Source: Prosopocoilus inquinatus
Lineage: Eukaryota > Arthropoda > Insecta > Coleoptera > Lucanidae
Assembly: GCA_036172665.1 (NCBI GenBank)
Contig: CM069878.1
Location: 20,780,501-20,844,500 of the forward strand
Direction: 5' to 3'
Length of the DNA stretch: 64,000 nt
Translations under genes and position numbers: made by a program
Notes under the pieces: model-generated
What the model was told of the DNA's origin: nothing
Database searches by the model: none
What the model saw: the letters and a program-made list of their open reading frames with translations, nothing else
Part shown: positions 56,538 to 64,000 of the stretch, piece after piece
How the letters are laid out: each line of letters begins with the position of its first letter
How positions within the stretch are numbered: the stretch's first letter is position 1

Positions 56538-57707
56538 TTTCGGTTTTCTAAATACAACGTATACCTTTTTGTTATTCACATTTTTTCTCCTGATTGTAAT
56601 GGTATATCACACTTAATAATTAGGTTCAATAATACAGATTTTTATATGAAAATTTTATTTAATACATTATTTCACATTTGAATAAATTTTCTTAGCTATA
56701 GTGTAAATCATAATAAACTATTGTAATAATGCACTGCACTTACGAAAATGAATATTTATCGACAAATACAGGGTGGTGTTCATATAACGTGCCACACTGG
56801 TGTCTCAGCTTTAGTAAAGGAATGAAAAAATGTAGTTTTGTAATTTTGGTTTATACTGTAAATTTAAAAGAAAACTGAATACTAATTATACTAAAAATGT
56901 TCGGATATCACTGAATAGTGCCTTTTACAAAAAAACATTGGCAGCTAGAAATGAATATTTTTGTGACAAATTTGAAAGATAATTTCTATAACAATGTAAA
57001 TTTCTTTAGCGCTCAGCGGCTCTCAACATTTTACTATCTTTGTTTTTTTTTTAACATAGTTGAATCCAAAAATGGTACTAGGCTTTATCACTCGTTTTAC
57101 CGGGTGAATTAACAGTCGGAGTTTGGCAAGTTATATCAAGACCATCCAGCATAATTTAAACAGAATAAAGTAAGCTTTAGAATTTGGAAATTGAAACAGT
57201 GACTAGCGTTGAAATAAATAATGACGAACTAAGAAGACGAATATTAAATTCTTGCAGAAATGTTTCGACACGCTATACAACACGTAGGATTAAAAATGAA
57301 TGTTTGAGTTGAAAACGGTGGAGAACATTTCGAGTGATTTATCCTCTCGCGACAATTGAACGTTAATTGTTTATACTTAACAAATAAAGAAATAAATTTA
57401 CCTATTAAATGACGAAATGACGAAACTATATCAGTTTTTTTCTGTCATATTTTAACTTTACTTGAAACAAAAGTATTAAGTAATATACATCGCTGAAAGA
57501 ATGCTATCGAATTGTATAATGAAAAAATAAGCCAATGAACAAAAAAATTGAAATTATGTATTAAATAAAATTTTCATATAAAAATCTGAATTATTTGAAC
57601 TTCAAATTAATAGCAACTATTATTTGTGATATAACATTACAATCAAGAGAAAAACTTCTCTCGATTAGAATAATAAAAACCCATAAGTTGTATTTAAGAA
57701 ATCGTAA

Positions 57708-57739
57708 ATGATGATGGTCGTGGAAAGACGAAACGTTTG
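57708..57739 (+). ncRNA. Hammerhead-like core in the right arm
   Basis: The inverted counterpart of 56506-56537. The first core base is A instead of C (ATGATGA), then TGGTCG..AAAGAC, then GAAAC, GTTTG. The lost C suggests it is inactive. Confidence 0.35.
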
Positions 57740-58024
57740 ATTTCAATTCTGCCACGCCTATTCGAAACAGAATCAACAAGCGCCCACAGAAAGTTAAATT
57801 AGAATTTCAAAATTATTTATAGTAAGAAAGATACGGAGTAAAAAAGAAAATCGAATTTTTTACATTTTAATTAATATCTCAAGAAAAAATAAGAAAACAA
57901 TCATTCTGTCAACGGATACGAATAAGGAATTGATAGGGGTAACTTTTCTTCCATTTAACCAAATTTGTATCTCTTACTGTTTAGGAGATCCCTTCAGTGC
58001 ACGCTCATTATGAAACTTTTCCGG

Positions 58025-59083
58025 TATATGTATTAATATAAATATAAGTTTAGGTTCGTTATAAAATAGTGTGACCCACAAAAAGTCTACCATAATTATG
58101 GTGCGGCCCTTAGTATGTAAAAGTTGCCGATCACTGATCTAAATATTCTTGCCTTGTAAGAGGTTTCTTTCAATAACGGTTCAGTTAAATAGTATTTACC
58201 TAGGAAAATATGTTTAAATATAAAACAGATGTTAAAAAGCTATATGCCCAGGGAATTAGTATTTGCCTAGTAAAATGGCAAAAATTTTGCCTAAAATAAC
58301 CGCCTGCCTGCAACATGTACATACACATACAGGGTATCTCAAATTGAGTCGCCTATTAAAAGTTTTTGGGAAAGGGAACATACAAGCATTCTGAAAATTA
58401 CATTGCCCCAGAAGAAAGTGATCTTTCAGACTAAAATATTTTCACTTTTATATCACTTGCGCTTATGATCCTATTAAGTTTCTTATTTTAAATGGAATGC
58501 TATATTTTTTATTGCAAATAAAATTTCAGTTTCAAATTTCAAAATTCAAGTTGCCTGTCGTTTAAAAGAATAATGTACAGCCTTGCAAATTATATCGTAG
58601 TTATCCCCGGAAAATTCACAGGATGGTCAAAATATGGTGTCGAAGCTTGTTATGTTTAACTGCCCAAATACCAGTTTTTTTTTTTTTTTGATAAATCTTA
58701 CCCCTAAGGTAACATATTATTTCATTTTACCGCTACAGGAAACTGCAGTTCTTATACACATATTTAAAGGCCAATGTTTAATTTGACCATATTGTTACAA
58801 CAACCATTTTATCGAATTTATTCGACATTACTGGCATCACTGTAATTACCGCCATGTTTGTAACGTCATTACTAATACTTTATTGACAACTCTCGTATAA
58901 CTCGAAAATTTAACGCATTTTAATTTACTATTAAGTGATGCAGTTTAATATTTTAGATCCATTTTATGGACCGCATTGGAAAATGAATTATTTATAGATC
59001 ATTATATTGTACAAGCACAATATGAGAAACTTGGGCACATAAGTTTCGAACCTTTTGTAACCATGTAAAGAGCAGATATTTAG
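58025..59083. other. No gene seen; one foldback fragment
   Basis: 58333-58600 begins CAGGGTATCTCAAATTGAGT and contains TTTCTTATTTTAAATGGAAT, so it is a truncated member of the local foldback families. The rest is AT-rich with a poly-T run at 58676-58690. Confidence 0.45.
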
Positions 59084-62000
59084 GGCGGTATTTATAGTCG
59101 TGACTTAAGCAATTGCTTAAGACCGTCTTACATAAGTTCATCTTAAATATTTCAGATTTTCTTAAGTTGTCATAGACGTGACTTACTTCATTTAAGATCG
59201 TCCTACCAAAGCAAATGCTTAAACTGAAACATACAGATGCTGCTGCTGGCCGGCTGCAAACCTTAGCAGGAGTTGTTGCAACTTTAAGGAAATCGTACTT
59301 TTATCAAACCGATAACGTAATCTCAGAATTATAGTTTGGAAAATTGAAGTGCGAATAAGAAATATCAAAATTAGGAAGATGTACTATCGGCGTAAATAAT
59401 AATGTCGTAGGTAAAGTAAAAGCACAAAAATTAGTACTACAGTATATCTCCTTTAAGATATAATGAATCGAGCGGGCGTAAATTTTACAAGGGGTAGATT
59501 ACTATGAACCTCAATAATAATTATTGTTAGGCTCGTAAAGGACACTAACCTCCGTTATAAATAATCCCAAAATATATATACTGCTAAATAGGAGAAATTT
59601 ACCTGCGGCTGAAAATTATTTTTCTAATGAAAGGTATTAATACTTTTACTTAGTTGAAGTAAGTAGTAAATTAAACCTCTGGATTAGAGAAGTCGAGAGA
59701 CTGAAGCGAATACCGCATGAGTGATCCTAGCTTAATAGCAACACCGAAATTCTTTTCCGATAATCATTGTATTTGTATGTCATAAAATTCATAAAATTTA
59801 AATACTGCAGATTTTACATTTATTGCGGTCCGACCCTGGTGCGTAAACTAAAGAAGATTCCTCTGTTCCTTATGTTCCTTATAAACTATTTTCCCTATGA
59901 CATTATTAGTTACGCCGGCTGTACATAATGGTGTTGCCGCTTTACTATACAGTCTAGCGAGTGTTGCTTTCATAAGGTTGCGAAAAATAATCGCGAAGAG
60001 CAATAGCATGCTCGGTTCCCATTCTTTAGCAGTCCTTAACACCACCTTTTCCTTTTTATACAGGGAGATTCAGTAACTTCTATTCAACAAAGTAACTTCT
60101 ATTCGAACTGATTTCAACTGTCGAGAAGTTGTTTTTTAAATAGAATACTCAGTATATTTTTATACCATAAGAATCAAAATTAAATGTTCTTTCGAACTGT
60201 ATTAGCATTCCCTATACCCATCTCTTAACTTTTTCTTTCTATTCATGATTTTCTCTTTGATACATCAATTTTTTCACTTTCCGGTATTATTCCCCGAATA
60301 GTGTGCTTTAAAAATTTAACAAACTGAGGTTTTGAAATTAATTTCTGACTGTAATTTCAATTTCATTTAAAACAACCGAAAAATAATATTTAAATATATA
60401 TCTATCATCTGAACTTTTTATTTACATATGTCGCATGTATTAAAATACTTGGTATGACTATTTACACATTTACAAGGAGAAATTTACACTTACAATACAA
60501 AATTTTATGAAAACTAATAAATAAATCAGAAGTATTAAAAAAAATACACAAATTGGTTGGTTAGAATATTGACTCTAAGTTGTCCTTTATTAGTAATAAC
60601 TTTCTACTGTATATAATTAATAACGTATTTTCCTCGATATAACAACTTTTTTATTAACTTCTTGAATTGTCGATTTTTTTTTATCATCAAATACATTTAA
60701 TATGTCTGTTTGAATATTCATTTTTTGGTTCTTCGTAGCGATTAAATGTTTTTTTTAATTCCTACTAGACGGGTGATTTAAAAAATTATTATTTCTCTAG
60801 TTTCATAGCCTACTATTTAAAAATAATATCGAAAAATGGAAAAAAATACGTGTTAAAAAGAAATCTTCGATAACGAGTGAACTGTAAAAGAGAATGCTAA
60901 TACAGGACGAAAGAACATTTAATCCTGAGTCACATGGTATTAAAATATATTTATATTTAAAAAACGTGACTTTTCAACAGTTGAAATCAGTTCGAATAGA
61001 AGTTACTTTTTAACCAGCCTGTAAACAATCAAGTGCAAAACTGGACATGATCTGAAAGAATGTTACTGAATCTTACTATAGGCCAAAAATTGGCATCGTG
61101 GTTTTTGTTGCAGTTGGCAGTATCATAAACAAGGTTCTGCAAGTCTGAGCTTCTTTTAAAAAATTGAAATACCGCGGAAACGATTAATTTTTCTTGTATC
61201 ACATGTTGCACAAAATATTTTTAGTATTTTATGAAAATTTCAAAAATGCATTAAAAATTGGGGTATTCCCTTTAAAATAAGAAAGTTGGCAGCGATGGAG
61301 AAAGATTTTCTACAATTTTTGGCAGGATCCTATATTTAATATTTTCTTTCAGATATTTTTTATATTCTCCTTAAATAAATACATTCAAACCCTCAGTTCA
61401 TCAACCACCAATTTCTATTGACGTTTGAAATTTACTGAAATGTGAAAAATATAAAATGTCATAAGGTCGTTCTGTTACTAATGTGACTTATACGAAGTAG
61501 GTTTCTTTTTTGTATTTAAATCTAATATTTCTTAAATTTCAACTTCGTCGTGACTTTTTTAAGTCAGGATAACGTGCATAATGAGCAGATAATTATTAGA
61601 TCGTTACTTGAGTGGTTAAACCTATTAACACATTTTCTTTGCTGAATCTACATTATTTCGCTTTGTAAATTTTACGTCAGAAAAAAAATCAGATGGATCA
61701 AATGCATTTCATATCGTTTTGGAACACGTGTAATCTCATCTTCACCATCACCAGCCAATTCAATTCCTTCAACACCAATGTAGCTAATTTCGACAAATTT
61801 CGAAAAATTCTTGAATCGAAATAATTGTAAATAACCGTAAAATCGCCTTGAGGACAGTCCACCCACGTCTTAAGAAAAATTACACAATTTAAACTGTTAT
61901 TTAAATGGACTGACACATATGTAAGTTAAAGCTATTGCTTAAGTAATTATTTTCAAAAGTAAATTCTTGTGCGTTTTTAAATAAGAACGTTTTACGTAAG

Positions 62001-62110
62001 CAAAGACTTCAAGCAACTGCTTAAGTTTTTCTTAAAATCTGTCTATGAAACGACAAGTCATTGCTTAAGAATTTCTTATGTTTAAGAACTGATTATGAAT
62101 ACCGGAGGCA
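59084..62110. mobile_element. Probable 3-kb terminal-inverted-repeat element
   Basis: GGCGGTATTTATAGTCGTGA, then CTTAAGCAATTGCTTAAG, and later CATAGACGTGACTTA at the left is mirrored at the right by CAAGCAACTGCTTAAG, GTCTATGAAACGACAAGTCA, TTGCTTAAG and GATTATGAATACCGG. The arms are diverged and the target duplication is unclear. The 60061-61021 element is inserted within. Two overlapping minus frames at 61672-61916 can be read together as one decayed coding stretch without a recognised domain. Confidence 0.45.
60061..61021. mobile_element. 961-bp nonautonomous element with a perfect 30-bp inner inverted repeat
   Basis: Starts CAGGGAGATTCAGTAACTTC and ends AACCAGCCTG, flanked by TA (60059-60060 and 61022-61023). 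The 30-bp segment 60092-60121 (GTAACTTCTATTCGAACTGA, then TTTCAACTGT) is the exact reverse complement of 60977-61006. The interior is AT-rich and non-coding. A right-end copy with the same downstream flank is at 13987-14290. Confidence 0.8.
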
Positions 62111-62580
62111 GAAATTTAAGGAATACCTTAAAGTATTCACAGCAATTAATCAAATAATGCTTCATGTGCATTTTTTAATTACTTTTAAAATTTAGCCAGC
62201 TTGATGTATCTAGCTATGCCAATTCAGCGTCTAGTCTTCTTTAAAGTCATACATTAGAAGCTTGCAACCTCTAATGGCAGTTAGATATCTTTAAATTTGT
62301 TGTCCAGTTAATATGTCGAAAGTTTCCGATTTAAGAGGAGAGGCTACATCAGGAGGATGTTTGGTGCTTGTTATGTGAATGTAATTAAATTTAAAAATTC
62401 AGGTTGTCAATATACACTCTGTAAACAGATCTATATGACACAGACGTTTGCTTTTGTCTTAACAATTTAGTACAATAGATTGGGAAAGTGTACGGTCCTA
62501 AAACTGGCGCGAAATTTGAAACAGAGTCTATTGGAATATAAAATGTAAATGTAATTTGTGTTTATGAAACATTTATACAA
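62111..62580. other. No gene seen
   Basis: AT-rich DNA between the inverted-repeat element and the LINE relic, without recognisable repeats or frames. Confidence 0.35.
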
Positions 62581-63540
62581 TTTTCAATGAAGCTTTCAAA
62601 TGCGGTACTTTCGTTCGTCCTTTCGTTCTGGAATCATTCTAAAGTCATTCCTGTATTTAAAAGAGGTGATGCTGAAAATATGTCTAATTATCGTCTCCTC
62701 ACTCTGCAATTTCTCTGAAGTTTTTTATATTATACTCTTACCTCTATCTTCATATTAAGCAATATTTATGTCCTGAACCGCATGGCTTTGTGGAAAAACG
62801 CTCCACTGTAACAAATCTTGCATGCTTCTCTCAATATCTCTGTGAGTCTCTTGACTGTGGCTCTCAAGTTGACGTCGTTTATACGAATCTAGCCACCTTA
62901 GACATTCCTTAAAACATCTGCTGGAATCGTATCTTTTAAATAGGCACCTGTTGGTTTGAGTTTAATACAACGGATTTTCTTCTCGCACTTACACTGCTTT
63001 TTTTGGCAAAAAATGCAATTTTTTTGCTTGACTCTCAACTATATGGTCAGTACTAGAAATATTCCAACATTATTAAGGATTTCGGCGTTCTTTCTGACGA
63101 CGGCCTTCTGTTTAATTATTGCTTTTAGGCTTTATCGTCAGGAATGATCGTGGCTTCATTAACCTCGCTGCCTTAATTTTTGTCTTAAAGCTTTCATCCG
63201 TTCACGACTGCGAAAGATTATAGTATATGCCCTCTTAGAGGTTTTTCTCACGAAACTCTACTAATGGTTTTTAATAGCTTATCGCTTGTTCATCAGAGGC
63301 ATACCTCGGATTTGCTTTTCTTACATAAGTTGCTCCATGAATTAATGAAGTTAATGCTGCTGCTCTCTTGGAAAAACTCACTCTCACGTACCGCGCCTTA
63401 CCGGCAGAAAGTCTTTTTATTTGCTTACCCCGAGAACCAACGTTTTAGTTCGATCTCCTGTGTATATTGCCTCTGCTCTTCACAACCATCTTTGCAACAG
63501 CATCGGTGTCTTCCATCTAAATAGCGTCGGCTTTAGAAAA
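62581..63540 (+). pseudogene. Non-LTR retrotransposon (Jockey/CR1-like) reverse transcriptase relic
   Basis: Frame pieces in the order of a LINE reverse transcriptase are visible. SFWNHSKVIPVFKRGDAENM then SNYR (62631-62693) is the W-K-x-x-x-V-x-P-x-F-K-x-G-D..NYRP block. CPEPHGFVEKRSTVTNLACF (about 62770-62829) is the Q-H-G-F-x-x-x-R-S-T-x-T-N-L block, followed by VDVVYTNLATLD at the first catalytic motif, where the usual Asp is Asn. IKDFGVLSDDGLLFNY (about 63073-63120) is the post-catalytic I-R-D-L-G-V block, and RTNVLVRSPVY lies in the C-terminal region. Stops and frameshifts occur throughout. The YADD region is decayed. Confidence 0.8.
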
Positions 63541-64000
63541 GTTTGGTAAATTTCAATACCAACTCTCCTCTTCTTAATAACTTCCACTTCATTCGCCATA
63601 CCTTTCACTTACTTATTTATCTTCTTCTTTTCATTTATTTCACTTACTATTTTTCTTCTTTTCATTTATGTTTTCTTCTTTCCATTTCTCTACCTAATTT
63701 TAGTTGTTACCGTAAGCTCCGATCTTTTGATTTTTCTCTTGTTGTTTTTTGCTCTATAATAGGTTTTTCTATAACTGTCGGACAAAAACATATTGTTATT
63801 ATAATTAAAAAAAGCATTTGCTTATTACTAAAACTTACGTTGAAAAGCTTCAATAAAATTATTTCAGTTGTGCTTTCTGCTTATTTTACATGATTAGTTA
63901 ATTTATTTGTTATTAAAAAAATGTATAAAATGCTTGTCTGAACTAAGAATAGCTGCACGTCAACAAGCCGTTAACAAACATAACCTAACAAAACAAGATA
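63541..64000. other. T-rich tail; no gene seen
   Basis: A 116-codon plus frame (63543-63893) is dominated by Phe, Leu, Ser and Ile from TTT/CTT-rich DNA (repeated TTCTTCTTTTCATTTA). It is best explained by composition. It might contain the 3' end of the LINE relic. Confidence 0.4.

Larger units (their letters stand above)
56219..58024. mobile_element. 1.8-kb foldback (family E) with hammerhead-like cores in its arms
   Basis: Left GGCTGTTTTAAATTGAGTGT and right ACGCTCATTATGAAAC-type ends lie beside TA. The arms match in reverse complement over about 450 bp: GGGATCTCCTAAACAGTAAG with CTTACTGTTTAGGAGATCCC, and CATTGACAGAATGATTGTTT with AAACAATCATTCTGTCAACG. Others are AAAGTCGATTTTCC-like and TTCTGCTTCGAATAG-like stretches. 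The mid-region (56690-57560) is AT-rich without a long frame. A truncated arm lies at 14938-15168. Each arm carries a hammerhead-like core (listed separately). Confidence 0.75.

Noticed and set aside
63543..63893. 116-codon plus-strand frame as a membrane protein
   Set aside because: The Phe/Leu/Ser-rich content follows from T-rich low-complexity DNA; no start context or domain supports it.

Overview
The window looks like AT-rich nuclear DNA of an arthropod, most probably an insect. There are no dense bacterial-type genes. Almost everything recognisable is a eukaryotic transposable element: Penelope-like, mariner/Tc1, non-LTR, LTR, Transib-like, tRNA-derived SINE, and many foldback/MITE families. 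I found no host gene I can defend. The only long open frame is a retroelement protein at 17309-19495.

Layout. 1-5000: a 1.4-kb foldback element (381-1814), low-complexity DNA, a small hairpin element and a Tc1/mariner-superfamily transposase C-terminal relic (about 4674-4931). 5000-9700: featureless DNA, then an inverted-repeat family (8229-9161). 9702-13013: a 3.3-kb terminal-inverted-repeat element that has captured an LTR-like segment, a 1-kb foldback and a tRNA-derived SINE. 13-17.3 kb: a GC-richer block and stacked fragments of the shared foldback families. 17309-19619: a 5'-truncated but otherwise open Penelope-like element (reverse transcriptase plus GIY-YIG endonuclease) lying between two (TA)n tracts and ending in a hammerhead-ribozyme-like motif. 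21-30 kb: more foldbacks, one with a clean nested insertion, and two strong palindromes. 30.8-31.5 kb: two Penelope tails head-to-head. 32-38 kb: foldbacks, a Transib-like nonautonomous element (36332-37192) and an inverted pair of hammerhead-like motifs. 39-47 kb: interlocked inverted repeats, a solo LTR with a 5-bp target duplication (43198-44052) and second copies of earlier families. 50-54.5 kb: Tc1, mariner and mariner-like transposase relics. 56-62 kb: a 1.8-kb foldback carrying hammerhead-like cores in both arms, and a nested pair of elements. 62.58-63.54 kb: a decayed non-LTR (Jockey/CR1-like) reverse-transcriptase relic.

Two themes stand out. First, long inverted repeats occur at very high density. 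Most have TA on both sides and CAG/CTG-like ends, several occur in two or more copies, and many are nested; if transcribed they would form long hairpin RNA. Second, a hammerhead-like core (CUGANGA, one spare base, stem II, GAAAC) recurs at several separate places: at the end of the intact Penelope-like element, in the inverted Penelope tail, in an inverted pair without coding sequence, beside a foldback, and inside foldback arms. Boundaries were read by eye; copy numbers, ages and family names need alignment and database searches that could not be run here.
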